A DNA stretch of 64,000 bases from Streptomyces umbrinus (GCF_030817415.1 NZ_JAUSZI010000002.1:7936001-8000000), one strand, 5' to 3'. Positions 10,284 through 19,025 are shown, numbered from the stretch's first letter. Program-made: numbers and translations. The notes: generated by a model from the sequence alone, not told the origin.

Positions 10284-12016
10284 CAGGCTGCCTCCGCTTC
10301 CGTCAGCTGGGAGAGCACGATCTCCCGGTATGTCTCGTTCTCCGCCATCAGCTCGTGGTGGCGGCCCGCCCCGACGACCCGGCCCTCGTCGAGGACCACG
10401 ATGCGGTCGGCGTCCCGGATGGTCGACACCCGCTGGGCGACGATCACGACCGTCGCCTCGGCGGTCTCCTGCGCGAGCGCCCTCCGCAACGCCGCGTCCG
10501 TCGCGTAGTCGAGCGCCGAGAAGGAGTCGTCGAAGAGGTAGATCTCGGGGCGCTGCACAAGGGTCCGGGCGATGGCGAGCCGCTGCCGCTGACCGCCCGA
10601 CACGTTCGTCCCGCCCTGCGCGATCGTCGCGTCGAGACCGTTCTCGAGCCCCTCCACGAAGCCCTTGGCCTGCGCCACCTCCAGCGCGTGCCACAGTTCC
10701 TCGTCGGTCGCGTCCGGATTCCCGTACCGGAGATTGGTGGCCACCGTGCCCGCGAAGAGGTACGGCTTCTGCGGTACGAGGCCCACGGTGCGCGCGAGCA
10801 GCCGCGGCTCGACCGTCCGTACGTCGACTCCGTCCACCAGCACCTGGCCGTCGGTGGCGTCGAACAGCCGGGGGACCAGGCCCAGCAGCGTGGACTTGCC
10901 GCTGCCCGTCGAGCCGATCACGGCGGTGGTCCGACCCGGCAGGGCCACCAGGTCGATGGTTCTCAGCACCGGCTCCTCGGCACCCGGGTAGCGGAACCCG
11001 GCACCCCGGATCTCCAGATGGCCGTGCCGCCGCAGCTCCAGGACCGGCGCCTTCGGCGGGACCACACTGCTGGAGGTGTCCAGGACCTCCTGGATGCGCT
11101 CGGCACACACCTCCGCGCGCGGCACCATCATGAACATGAAGGTGGCCATCATCACGGACATGACGATCTGCATCAGATAGGCGAGGAACGCGGTCAGCGC
11201 GCCGATCTGCATCCCGCCGCTGTCGATCCGGTGGGCGCCGAACCACACCACCGCGATCGACGACACGTTCACCACCGTCATGACGATCGGGAACATCAGC
11301 GCCAGCATGCGCCCGGTCCCGAGGGACACCTCGGTGAGGTCGGCGTTCGCCTTCCGGAAGCGCTCCTCCTCGTACCCGTCGCGCACGAAGGCACGGATGA
11401 CGCGGTTGCCGGTGATCTGCTCGCGCAGCACCCGGTTCACCGTGTCGAGCCGCACCTGCATCGTGCGGAACAGCGGCCGCAGCCGGCGCACGATCAGGCT
11501 CACCGAGATCCCGAGCACCGGCACGACGGCGAGCAGCACCCCGGACAGCGGTACGTCGAGACCGAGCGCGAGGACGATGCCGCCCACGCACATGATCGGC
11601 GCCGACACCAGCAGGGTGAACGTCATCAGCGTGAGCATCTGCACCTGCTGCACGTCGTTCGTCGTGCGGGTGATCAGCGACGGTGCCCCGAAGTGACCGA
11701 CCTCACGCGCGGAGAACGACTGCACCCGGTCGAAGATGCCGGCCCGGATGTCCCGTCCGACCGCGGAGGCCGTACGGGCGCCGTAGTAGACGGCCCCGAT
11801 GTTGCAGACGACCTGGGCCAGCGAGATGCCGATCATCAGGGCGCCGAAGGCCAGGATGTAGCCCGTGTCGCCCTCGACGACACCGTTGTCGATGATGTCC
11901 GCGTTGAGCGTGGGCAGGTAGAGCGTGGCGCAGGTCTGCAGGAACTGCAGCAGTACGAGCAGGGCGATGGGTTTCTTGTAGGGCGTGAGATAGGTACGCA
12001 GGAGTCGTATGAGCAC
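10283..12016 (-). CDS. ABC exporter half-transporter, permease-ATPase fusion (first of pair)
   Basis: A 577-residue fused exporter starting at GTG 12016. Membrane domain residues about 10-300; ATPase domain with Walker A IGSTGSGKSTLLGLVPRL, signature NVSGGQRQRLAIARTL and Walker B IYLFDDSFSALD. The Walker B glutamate is replaced by S (DDS instead of DEA), so this half probably has the degenerate ATP site while its partner has the catalytic one. That is the usual split in heterodimeric exporters. In S. coelicolor a like pair sits beside hrdA (SCO2463/2464, from memory). Confidence 0.93.
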   Translation of the reverse strand: MLIRLLRTYLTPYKKPIALLVLLQFLQTCATLYLPTLNADIIDNGVVEGDTGYILAFGALMIGISLAQVVCNIGAVYYGARTASAVGRDIRAGIFDRVQSFSAREVGHFGAPSLITRTTNDVQQVQMLTLMTFTLLVSAPIMCVGGIVLALGLDVPLSGVLLAVVPVLGISVSLIVRRLRPLFRTMQVRLDTVNRVLREQITGNRVIRAFVRDGYEEERFRKANADLTEVSLGTGRMLALMFPIVMTVVNVSSIAVVWFGAHRIDSGGMQIGALTAFLAYLMQIVMSVMMATFMFMMVPRAEVCAERIQEVLDTSSSVVPPKAPVLELRRHGHLEIRGAGFRYPGAEEPVLRTIDLVALPGRTTAVIGSTGSGKSTLLGLVPRLFDATDGQVLVDGVDVRTVEPRLLARTVGLVPQKPYLFAGTVATNLRYGNPDATDEELWHALEVAQAKGFVEGLENGLDATIAQGGTNVSGGQRQRLAIARTLVQRPEIYLFDDSFSALDYATDAALRRALAQETAEATVVIVAQRVSTIRDADRIVVLDEGRVVGAGRHHELMAENETYREIVLSQLTEAEAA

Positions 12017-12183
12017 GCTGGGTCTCTCGGGGTCGGCGGCGGGGCGGTTGGTTGCCCTTGGCCCCTATCGTCGAACACTCCACCCGTGTTACCTCAACTG
12101 ATTAAGCCAAGAGAGGTCCAAGAGCCGACCGGGCCTCGGTCCGAAGCCGTAGGCCGTTCGAGTCGCCCGGGCTCCGCGAGGCC

Positions 12184-13638
12184 TCAGGGCCGGAAGGCGC
12201 CCGGGTGCGTCTGGTTCCGCACCGACACGTACTGCTGCCGCACGGCCTGGCCCACCGCCAGCTCCTCGCCGGGCTCCAGGATCTGCGCGGCCGCGCCCTG
12301 CCAGACGGGCGGCAGCCCCGGCTGGATCGTGCCCTGCGAGGTACCGAGCGCCCAGGCCGCCTGCCGGGCCGCGCCGAGCGCCGCGTAGTCCGCGGGCTGC
12401 GGCACCACGATCTGCGTACCGAGCAGCGCGGGTGCGCAGGCCTGCACCGCGCTCAGCTCGGCGGCCTGGCCAAGCAGGAAGATCCGCCGTACCTCGACGC
12501 CCCGTTTGCGCAGCACGTCCAGCGCGTCCGCGAGCCCGCACAACATGCCCTCGAAGGCGGCCCGCGCCAGGTGCTCGGGCTTCATCGACTCCCGCCGCAG
12601 TCCGGCCAGCGTCCCCGCCGTGTGCGGCAGGTTGGGGGTCCGCTCACCCTCCAGATAGGGCAGCATCACCAGGCCGTGGGAGCCCGGGGTGGACTTCATC
12701 GCCAGGTCCGACAAGGCCTCCAGGTCCGGCACGCCGAGCAGTTCGGCGGCCCCGCGCAGGGCCCGTACGGCATTGAGCGTGGTGACGACCGGCAGGTGCA
12801 TCCCGGTCGCGTCGGCGAGGGAGGTGATCATTCCGGAGGAGTCGACGAGCGCCTCGTGGTGCACGGCCATCACGGAACCGGAGGCGCCGAGCGAGACCAC
12901 CGCGTCCCCGAGTCCGATGCCCAGACCGAACGCCGCGGCCATCGTCTCGCCCGTCCCCGCCGAGATCAGCAGCCCCTCGGGCGTCGTTCCCGCGGCCTCC
13001 CACGGCCCCAGCACATCGGGCAGCAGGGCCTGGTGCCCGAGCGCCAGCTCCACGAGATCGGGCCGGTACGCACCGGTCGCCGCCGACCAGTAGCCGGTCC
13101 CGGAGGCCCCGCCCCGGTCGGTGGTCCGGCGGGCCGGGCGGCCGAGCAGCTGCCACACCAGCCAGTCGTGCGCCTGGAGCAGCACGCTGGTGCGCAGCGC
13201 CGCCTCGGGTTCGTTCTTCGCGAGCCAGCGCAGCTTCGTCACCGGCTGAGCCGCCTGCGGTACGCAGCCCACGGCCTGCGCCCAGGCCTCGCGTCCGCCG
13301 AGGGCGTCGACCAGGTCGGCGGCCGCGACCTGCGCCCGCTTGTCACCGCCGACCATCGCCGGACGCACGGTGTTGCCCTGGGTGTCCACCGGCACGAGCC
13401 CGTTCTGCTGCGCGGACACGCCAATGGCCTGAACGCCTTCGAGGAGCCCGCCGCCCGCGGCCTCGCCCAGGGACAGCAGCCAGGCCTGCGGGTCGACGTC
13501 CGAGGGCCGGCCGCCCTCGGACATGCCGTCCATCGGATGCGGGGCATACCCCTGCCTGAGCACGGCTCCGCTGTCCGCGTCGCAGACAACGATGCGAGTG
13601 AAATCGGGCGAACTGTCCAACCCGGCGACTATCCCCAT
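12184..13638 (-). CDS. FGGY-family carbohydrate kinase, xylulokinase-like
   Basis: A 484-residue sugar kinase of the FGGY/actin-like fold. The N-terminal phosphate loop (IVAGLDSSPDFTRIVVCD) differs from standard XylB, which has DxGT. IGVSAQQNGLVPVD provides the substrate-side block; VSLGASGSVMAVH is the second phosphate loop. The C-terminal signature FLLGQAAELSAVQ replaces the usual GGGA..S. It probably phosphorylates a ketopentose or polyol, but no isomerase, regulator or transporter is adjacent, so the sugar is unknown. It starts at ATG 13638 and is transcribed towards the ABC genes. Confidence 0.8.
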   Translation of the reverse strand: MGIVAGLDSSPDFTRIVVCDADSGAVLRQGYAPHPMDGMSEGGRPSDVDPQAWLLSLGEAAGGGLLEGVQAIGVSAQQNGLVPVDTQGNTVRPAMVGGDKRAQVAAADLVDALGGREAWAQAVGCVPQAAQPVTKLRWLAKNEPEAALRTSVLLQAHDWLVWQLLGRPARRTTDRGGASGTGYWSAATGAYRPDLVELALGHQALLPDVLGPWEAAGTTPEGLLISAGTGETMAAAFGLGIGLGDAVVSLGASGSVMAVHHEALVDSSGMITSLADATGMHLPVVTTLNAVRALRGAAELLGVPDLEALSDLAMKSTPGSHGLVMLPYLEGERTPNLPHTAGTLAGLRRESMKPEHLARAAFEGMLCGLADALDVLRKRGVEVRRIFLLGQAAELSAVQACAPALLGTQIVVPQPADYAALGAARQAAWALGTSQGTIQPGLPPVWQGAAAQILEPGEELAVGQAVRQQYVSVRNQTHPGAFRP

Positions 13639-13701
13639 GGCGGAAATTCTGCCGTACGACCGGAGCTGGCCGTACCGGTCCGGCGGAGGCGGTCGTACCG
13701 G

Positions 13702-14010
13702 TTACGTGTTGCTGGTGCCCCAGTCGTCATCGGTACGCGTGCCGTTCGTGTTGCGCTCCCGCAGGTGGCGGACCCTCTCGGCCACCGAGTCGGGGACCCG
13801 GTCACCGACCTTCTCGCTCACCGCGTGGTACGCCTTGCCGGCGAACTCGCGCCCCTGCTGGGCCGCGGACTCGGCGGTGTTGCGCACCGCCGGGTTCTGA
13901 GCGACCTGCTGGGCGGTCTTCCTCAGCTGCTCGTAGCGCTCGCGCCCGGCACGCGTGCCCAGCACGTATCCCAGGGCCAGTCCGGCGACGAACGTGAGCC
14001 GGTAGCGCAT
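13702..14010 (-). CDS. small YtxH-like membrane-associated protein
   Basis: 102 residues beginning MRYRLTFVAGLALGYVLGTR, the glycine-rich membrane segment plus GTRAGRERYEQLR box of YtxH-like proteins, then an amphipathic alpha-helical tail rich in A, Q, E and R. ATG 14010 is chosen because the longer open frame would carry the start into the divergent tRNA promoter. Homologues are found in general-stress settings in Firmicutes; no enzymatic role is known. It diverges from the tRNA cluster. Confidence 0.75.
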   Translation of the reverse strand: MRYRLTFVAGLALGYVLGTRAGRERYEQLRKTAQQVAQNPAVRNTAESAAQQGREFAGKAYHAVSEKVGDRVPDSVAERVRHLRERNTNGTRTDDDWGTSNT

Positions 14011-14175
14011 GGCGGCCACCCTTCTCTTGTGAGTCGGTCCCTTGCGGCGGCGTCGGTCGCAGGCGGGGCTTACCGATTGGCGGAGCACCCCCCTGCTTGC
14101 GCTAATGTATGTGTCGCAGCGAGCGCACGCCCCCTGGCGAATACCCAGGGAGGTACGTTCGATGCAACGAGGCGA

Positions 14176-14248
14176 TCCCCTGTAGCTCAATTGGCAGAGC
14201 AGCCGGCTGTTAACCGGCAGGTTACTGGTTCGAGTCCAGTCGGGGGAG
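14176..14248 (+). tRNA. tRNA-Asn(GTT), copy 1
   Basis: A 73-nt cloverleaf: acceptor TCCCCTG pairs with CGGGGGA (14241-14247), anticodon loop CTGTTAA with GTT, T-arm ACTGG/TTCGAGT/CCAGT, discriminator G. CCA is not encoded. The second copy lies six nt downstream. Confidence 0.97.
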
Positions 14249-14254
14249 CTTCGG

Positions 14255-14327
14255 TCTTCCGTAGCTCAATTGGCAGAGCAGCCGGCTGTTAACCGGCAGG
14301 TTACTGGTTCGAGTCCAGTCGGGAGAG
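14255..14327 (+). tRNA. tRNA-Asn(GTT), copy 2
   Basis: The body from TAGCTCAATTGG through the T-arm is identical to copy 1. Only the acceptor differs: TCTTCCG with CGGGAGA (14320-14326), which still pairs, with one G:T. The acceptor changes are compensatory, so both copies look functional. The two are probably processed from one transcript ending at the terminator just downstream. Confidence 0.97.
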
Positions 14328-14337
14328 CAGGCGAACG

Positions 14338-14360
14338 AGGACCCCGTCGGGGTCCTTTTT
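14338..14360 (+). terminator. Rho-independent terminator of tRNA-Asn operon
   Basis: AGGACCCC (14338-14345), three-base loop, GGGGTCCT (14349-14356), then TTTT. This is a classic stem plus T-tract, eleven bases after the second tRNA. Confidence 0.92.
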
Positions 14361-14494
14361 CATGTCCTCGGGAACCGCTCCGCCCCAGGTGGGGTCCTTC
14401 AGGGCAGGCGAAGTCGACCATCCGAAGCAGGAGATCGTATGAGCGGCTATGCTGCGGCAGACGGCGCGCACAAATGTGCGCGACGCGCCGTAAT

Positions 14495-14568
14495 GGGGCG
14501 GTAGCTCAGCCGGTTAGAGCAGCGGACTCATAATCCGTCGGCCGTGGGTTCGAGTCCCACCCGCCCCA
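14495..14568 (+). tRNA. tRNA with CAT anticodon (elongator Met or lysidine-modified Ile2)
   Basis: A 74-nt cloverleaf: acceptor GGGGCGG pairs perfectly with CCGCCCC (14561-14567), D-arm GCTCAGCCGGTTAGAGC, anticodon CAT at 14529-14531, T-arm GTGGG/TTCGAGT/CCCAC. Sequence alone does not safely separate elongator Met from tRNA-Ile2. Its 3' half is duplicated at 17894, which marks it as an integration target. Confidence 0.92.
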
Positions 14569-14655
14569 CCCGCGCAGGCCTCTGACCTGCGGAAACGTTC
14601 ATTTTCGGGTGCCGGGTCGTCAACTTTGCCTGAACGGACTGAATCCGCTGCTCGT
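14527..14655. repeat. Left attachment-type repeat at tRNA 3' end
   Basis: From the anticodon loop to the tRNA end this segment matches 17894-17937 at 41 of 44 positions. Similarity then continues in patches (TGACCTGCG, AAACGTTC, CGTCAACT, CGGACTG) to about 14655. Treated as attL of a tRNA-targeted integration. Confidence 0.7.
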
Positions 14656-14879
14656 GAGTTCAACCTCCGGGCCAGGCTTGATAGTTCGAACAGCTCTGAC
14701 CTGCGTGGATGTGCGTGTCAGTGGGGGCGTTGGGTCGGCTGGACGAGGCCTTGTTACTGGTCGGGCGCTGCATTCGGGACGCTGGTAGGACGCAGGGAAA
14801 TGGAGGGGGCTGCTCCGCGGTCAGGTCGTCGGCGCCGTTCGGAGGTGGGTAGGGCCATGACGACCCGCAGACTGCGCCC

Positions 14880-15240
14880 GCGCGCTGCACTGTCGGCCGG
14901 GACGCCGCCCTGGTCACCTGTCTGGCCCGGATGCTCGACCGCGTCCTCCCGGCCAACCCGCACCACCGCCGGATTGGTGTCCACCCCGACCGTCTCCCGC
15001 CTGATCGACACCCTCGCCGGTGCCGGACCCCGGGCGCTCGCGGCGATCGGGCGCGTTGATCCACCATCGGATGGTCCTGGAAGAGAGCGTCTGGTTCGCG
15101 TGGCCGGCACCGCCCTGGACGTGGTGCCAGCGCGGGTAGAGGCGATGCGGTCGAAGGTGAAACGGCTGATGGTCCGCGGCTGGCTGATCGAGCGGCAGCC
15201 AGGCCGGTTCACGATCGCTGCGCGCATGTCCGGGTGCGGG
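14880..15240 (+). pseudogene. IS remnants, IS1380-like transposase shards
   Basis: The translation contains TPTVSRLIDTLAGAGPRAL, which resembles the region of IS1380 transposases that reads DPTVSRLIDTLA, then breaks. A second piece (SKVKRLMVRGWLIER, ending FTIAARM) resembles the C-terminus of short IS-associated helical proteins. No frame runs through both and no ends are visible. The identification is from remembered motifs and is weak. Confidence 0.35.
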
Positions 15241-15679
15241 GCATGAGCAGGGTCATCGACCAGTAGATCATCGCTCCGGCGCTGGTGGAGCGGCGCTCGT
15301 AGTCGCGTACCAGGCGGCGGGTACGCATCAGGTGGGCGAAGAATCGCTCGACGATTCACCGCTTGGGCAGCACCACGAAACCGCGCATATCGTCGCTGCG
15401 CTTGACGATCGCGAGGACCAGGGCGAGCGTGGCAAGGTAGGACTCGACGAGGGGGCCGACGAACACCAGCTGGTGACGGGCGCCGGCACCCGTGGCCCGC
15501 TTCCTGGCACCGCCCCGCGCAGCATGACGACGGCCCTCGAGATCGGCCTGCCACGGCAGCGCCAACTCCTCCACCAGGCACGCCAGATGGTGCTGCGAGA
15601 TCCCCGTGAACAGCCGATGCGCCAGCACCGCCCGATCGACCATGATCGCCACAGCCGGATCATGCCAACTACCTGCCAT
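15220..15679 (-). pseudogene. Chimeric IS5-family transposase remnant
   Basis: The minus frame starts like an IS5-group transposase (HRLFTGISQHHLACLVEELA, then EGRRHAARGGARKRATGAG) but then jumps to the C-terminal part of a different IS5 subgroup (LVLAIVKRSDDMRGFVVLPK, then IVERFFAHLMRTRRLVRDYE). The whole catalytic DDE centre is missing, and a TGA replaces the expected Trp codon after LPKR. It is a join of two IS pieces and cannot be active. It shows repeated IS insertion and deletion next to the tRNA. Confidence 0.7.
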
Positions 15680-15710
15680 GACGCCTCACCCGCTATCACG
15701 CACCAGCTAG

Positions 15711-16130
15711 TTAGGAGCGGTCGGTGCGGTCGGTGAGCGTGGTTTCGAAGCGGTTCAAGTCGACGATGGTGCGGCGGTGGCTGCCGCGGCACACGATGGC
15801 GGCTTCGTCGTGCGCGGTGACGTCGAAAAGCAGGCGTCGGCCCTTGACGGCGGTCAGCACGGCCTCGATCGTCACGGTGGACCCCGGTGGTGTGGGCGCT
15901 TCGTGGCTAAGGTCGACGTGCACTCCCAGGGTGCGCTGGCTTGTCGGCAGGTGAGGGGCGAGTGCCTGCATGCAGGTCCATTCGACGAGTCCGACGAGGT
16001 AGCCAGTGGCCAGTACAGACGGCATGACCGCAAACTCCTCCGATTCCGGCAGCAGGTGTGGCACGGTGCGGTATTCGGGGACCTGGTAGTTGAGGGTGGC
16101 ATTCAGGCCGGGCTTGAGGGACGGTTCCAT
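15711..16130 (-). CDS. FlK-like acyl-CoA thioesterase (second copy in window)
   Basis: A 139-residue hot-dog thioesterase closely related to fluoroacetyl-CoA thioesterase FlK. With the start at ATG 16130 (GGAGG seven bases upstream) its numbering matches FlK: Thr42 (VLATGYLVG), Glu50 (GLVEW), Gly69 and His76 (DLSHEAPTPPG) are all kept. Phe33 of the FlK lid is kept but Phe36 is Met. Known FlK uses T42-E50-H76 and the Phe lid for selectivity towards the fluorinated ester, so this copy may have changed selectivity. It follows the TetR gene by 11 nt in one operon and lies about 8 kb from flA. Confidence 0.8.
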   Translation of the reverse strand: MEPSLKPGLNATLNYQVPEYRTVPHLLPESEEFAVMPSVLATGYLVGLVEWTCMQALAPHLPTSQRTLGVHVDLSHEAPTPPGSTVTIEAVLTAVKGRRLLFDVTAHDEAAIVCRGSHRRTIVDLNRFETTLTDRTDRS

Positions 16131-16141
16131 CGAGTCCTCCA

Positions 16142-16759
16142 TCAGGAGTTCGGCGGGGCGGGCTCACCGCTGGGCTGAACTTCTGGACCGAGCACCCGGG
16201 CGCAGAAGACGAGGCGTGCGGCGGCACCGCGTGCGCGGCGGATCGCGGTGCGATCGTCGGCGACGACGACGCGGGCGTTGGCGCCGTCGATCAGCAGCAG
16301 TAGATCGGAGCCGAGCCCTTGCGGATCGGTAAGTCCCGCCTCGACGGCGAGATGGGTGAGCGTGTCACGTAGCCAGTTCTTGTAGTCGGAGATCACCACG
16401 CGGGCCGGGTGCTTGGGGTCGTGCAGTTCCACTGCGGCGTTGGTGAACGGGCAGCCACGAAATCCGGAACGGCCGTGCCCCTCGGCCAGCCAGTCGAACA
16501 CCGTCAGCAGCAGCTGTTCTCCTGTCTCGGCCGATTCGGCGAGAAAGCGGGTGAGTGCCTCCTGGCGGGTGCGGCTACGCCGGTCGAGTACTGCGGCGAC
16601 CAGCTGCTCCTTCGAACCGAATTGGGCGTAGAGCGTCGGTTTCGAAACCCCCGCCCGCTTCGCGATCGTATCGACGCCTGTGGCGCGGATACCTTCGGTG
16701 TAGAAGACCTCCGTTGCGACTTGGAGTAGTCGTTCACCGCCCGCGCTGAGCTCTGACAT
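16142..16759 (-). CDS. TetR/AcrR-family regulator
   Basis: 205 residues. N-terminal helix-turn-helix: ATEVFYTEGIRATGVDTIAK followed by AGVSKPTLYAQFGSKEQLVA (residues about 14-55). The ligand domain contains CPFTNAAVELHD, a Cys-Pro motif seen in one TetR subgroup. ATG 16759 was chosen because the longer open frame would reach into the divergent gene. It is first in an operon with the FlK-like thioesterase and divergent from the amidohydrolase gene; the 150-nt space probably holds its operator. The inferred ligand is an acyl-CoA or the amidohydrolase substrate. Confidence 0.88.
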   Translation of the reverse strand: MSELSAGGERLLQVATEVFYTEGIRATGVDTIAKRAGVSKPTLYAQFGSKEQLVAAVLDRRSRTRQEALTRFLAESAETGEQLLLTVFDWLAEGHGRSGFRGCPFTNAAVELHDPKHPARVVISDYKNWLRDTLTHLAVEAGLTDPQGLGSDLLLLIDGANARVVVADDRTAIRRARGAAARLVFCARVLGPEVQPSGEPAPPNS

Positions 16760-16912
16760 ACTCGCGATACTGACAGGTCTGTAAAGCGCAGGCAAGGCGC
16801 GACCGGGTCGCACAGTGATGCCGCTGCCGCCATGAGCATCCGGGCAGGGGCCGGGTGGGTGTGCGGCCGGCCGTCCCGGCCGCTCGTGTGGCCAACAACG
16901 GAGGAATTCACC

Positions 16913-17665
16913 GTGCCGGTTCGACGTCCCTTCTTCGACTCGCACTTCCACGTGATCGACAGTCGCTTCCCGCTGTTTGAAAACAACGGATTCCTGCCCG
17001 AGGAGTTCACCGTCGGCGACTACCAGGAGCGAACCGCGGCGCTGAGTGTCGTCGGTGGTGCGGTCGTGTCGGGATCATTCCAGCGGTTCGATCAGGGCTA
17101 TCTGCTCGACTCGCTCGCCCAACTCGGCCCGGGATTCGTCGGGGTCACGCAGATACCGCACGACCTGCCGGACGAGGAGATTGCGTACCTCGGCGAGCGG
17201 GGGGTGCGAGCGATCCGGTTCAACCTCCGCCGCGGCGGATCGGCGGCCCTGGAGTACCTCGACGTGCTGGCTCGCCGCGTGCACGACGTGGCCGGCATGC
17301 ACACCGAGCTGTACGTTGACGCTCGGGACCTACCCGAACTCGCCGACACTCTGGCTGCACTGCCCGCCGTGAGCATCGACCACCTGGGCCTGCACGCCGA
17401 CGGCCTGCCGCACCTGCTGGCACTGGTTGAGCAGGGCGTACGGGTGAAGGCCACCGGCTTCGGACGGGTCGACCTCGATGTCGCCGACACCATCCGAGCC
17501 GTCCTGAAGGTCGCCCCGACCGCGCTGATGGCGGGAACGGACCTCCCCTCCACCCGGGCGCGCCGCCCCTTCGCCGACACAGACCTCGACCTCCTAGCGG
17601 ACGCGGCCGGCGACTACTACGGCGCAGTCCTCCACGACAACGCCGCAGCCTTCTATCGTCTGTGA
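16913..17665 (+). CDS. metal-dependent amidohydrolase-2-type (TIM barrel) hydrolase
   Basis: 250 residues starting at GTG 16913 behind an ACGGAGGA site. FFDSHFHVIDSRFPL carries the HxH metal pair of amidohydrolase-2 proteins; SIDHLGLHADGLPHLL and LMAGTDLPSTRARRPF supply the later His and Asp. Family members hydrolyse lactones (such as dicarboxylate or sugar lactones) or decarboxylate aromatic acids. It is divergent from tetR-thioesterase and probably under the same regulator. A role with fluorinated intermediates is possible but rests only on location. Confidence 0.82.
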   Translation: MPVRRPFFDSHFHVIDSRFPLFENNGFLPEEFTVGDYQERTAALSVVGGAVVSGSFQRFDQGYLLDSLAQLGPGFVGVTQIPHDLPDEEIAYLGERGVRAIRFNLRRGGSAALEYLDVLARRVHDVAGMHTELYVDARDLPELADTLAALPAVSIDHLGLHADGLPHLLALVEQGVRVKATGFGRVDLDVADTIRAVLKVAPTALMAGTDLPSTRARRPFADTDLDLLADAAGDYYGAVLHDNAAAFYRL

Positions 17666-17893
17666 CACCGGAATCGGGGCGGGGCGCCGACGCTCGTCCA
17701 CGGCGCCCCGCTCCCGCGACTCCACTGACCGAAACGGTGCCATGGTGAGGCACCGTGCGGCTGGGGAACGGCTACTACACCCTGGGCATTGGCGGCGTCG
17801 CGATCAAAGTGGTGGCCGAACGCGCACGCTGTACTTCCAGTTCGGCTCCAAGGCCAATAACGCACAACAACTGCTGCCGCTGCGGTAGCCGTT
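17666..17893. other. Gene-free stretch with a possible TetR scrap
   Basis: No intact gene. Around 17830-17875 one plus frame gives LYFQFGSKANNAQQL, resembling the end of a TetR helix-turn-helix (LYFHFGSKEEL), but frames break on both sides. It ends at the tRNA 3'-end repeat. Confidence 0.3.
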
Positions 17894-18022
17894 CTCATAG
17901 TCCGTCGGCCGTGGGTTCGAGTCCCACCCACCTCACCTTAGACGTGATATGACCTGCGCAAACGTTCCTGGTGAGGTGTTGGAGCGTCAACTATGGCTCC
18001 ACGGACTGCATCCGGTGGCCGA
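17894..18022. repeat. tRNA 3'-end duplication, attR-type repeat
   Basis: 17894-17937 repeats the last 44 nt of the CAT tRNA (14527-14570) with three changes and no 5' tRNA half. Beyond it TGACCTGCGCAAACGTTC and later CGTCAACT and CGGACTGCATCCG again parallel 14583-14655. A partial tRNA with extended homology is the usual trace of integrase-mediated insertion. No integrase gene is left in the window. Confidence 0.75.
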
Positions 18023-18313
18023 TAGTTTGCGCTGACGTGGTCCACATCGATTGACATGAACCTGACCTGTATGAATGCGTCAAACCTGCGACTGTCGCGT
18101 ACTGCGGCAGACCGGCCGTACGGTGATGGGGTCGTAGCGTGGGGACACTGTGGGGACCTCGGTAATCGAAGGGGTTCGTGGTGGAGCTGTCTGCCAGCCT
18201 GGAGTACCCATGCATATGAGGCGTTAGAGGCGGACCACTTCTGGGGCTACGACTGCTAACGAGCTCGTGAGTGGCTGGCCGTGGCGCGTCGAGGGTTGCG
18301 GTGTTGGAGGTGT

Positions 18314-18960
18314 TCACACTCGTAGCCCGTGGGAGAGGGGGGCGGTCTGCTGGTGTGAGAGCAGTCCGGCAACGGCTTGGACGATGTCACTCATGTGCTC
18401 GCGACGGCCTAGGCGGCGGGCAAGGGCCCTCCAGTTCTTCAGGTGTGCGATGCCGTGCTCGACGGGGATGCGTCGTGACGAGTGTGCCTGGCGCTGCCGT
18501 TCGAGGCTCTCTTCGTACCGGGTGGGGGCCTTCCACTTGAACTTGTGATGGGTCGGTGTCGCCATCTGTCCGCCGGCTTGTGGGCCCATGCCCTGGTAGC
18601 CGGCGTCCGCGAGGATCTTCATGAACGGGCCGTCGGCCAGGAACTCGACCAGTCCGAGCTGTCGAGCCTGGGTGATGGCGGCGCAACTGCCCCGCTGGAC
18701 CGGGCTGCAGAACAGCACCCGTCCCGCGGCGTCCGTGAGGACCATGGACTTCACGGCGTTCCGCTTTGTCTTGCCGGAGACGAACCTGTCCCGGTCCTTG
18801 CGATGGGCGGCCGGGCGTCGTACGCGGATCTCCGTGCCGTCGACAACCCCGGTCTGAGCATCGGCGACCAGATGCGCGATGACTTGGGCGAGAGTGCAGG
18901 GTGGCCAGCAGCCGTTCGACGAAAACGACCCTGTGCTTCGCCCCTGCCCCTGCAGCCCGC
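18314..18960 (-). pseudogene. IS5-family transposase, N-terminally broken
   Basis: The C-terminal DDE_Tnp_4 part is readable: GVVDGTEIRVRRPAA (first Asp), KSMVLTDAAGRVLF, LADAGYQGMGP (second Asp) and RRIPVEHGIAHLKNWRAL (Glu). Upstream of about 18900 the frame dissolves and the N-terminal DNA-binding third is missing. The stop is at 18314. It occupies the side of casE where cas1 and cas2 are expected in a type I-E operon, so it may have replaced them. Confidence 0.75.
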
Positions 18961-19025
18961 TGCCGAGCCGTGAGTCGAGCCTGATGCTGCTCCTACCACA
19001 ACGGCCCGACCTTTTCGGATAGAGC

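Noticed and set aside
14626..15246. 206-residue plus-strand frame as one gene
   Set aside because: It is a chance join of IS fragments and random sequence without a start site.
17894..17937. A functional tRNA gene
   Set aside because: Only the 3' half is present, with no 5' acceptor or D-arm.
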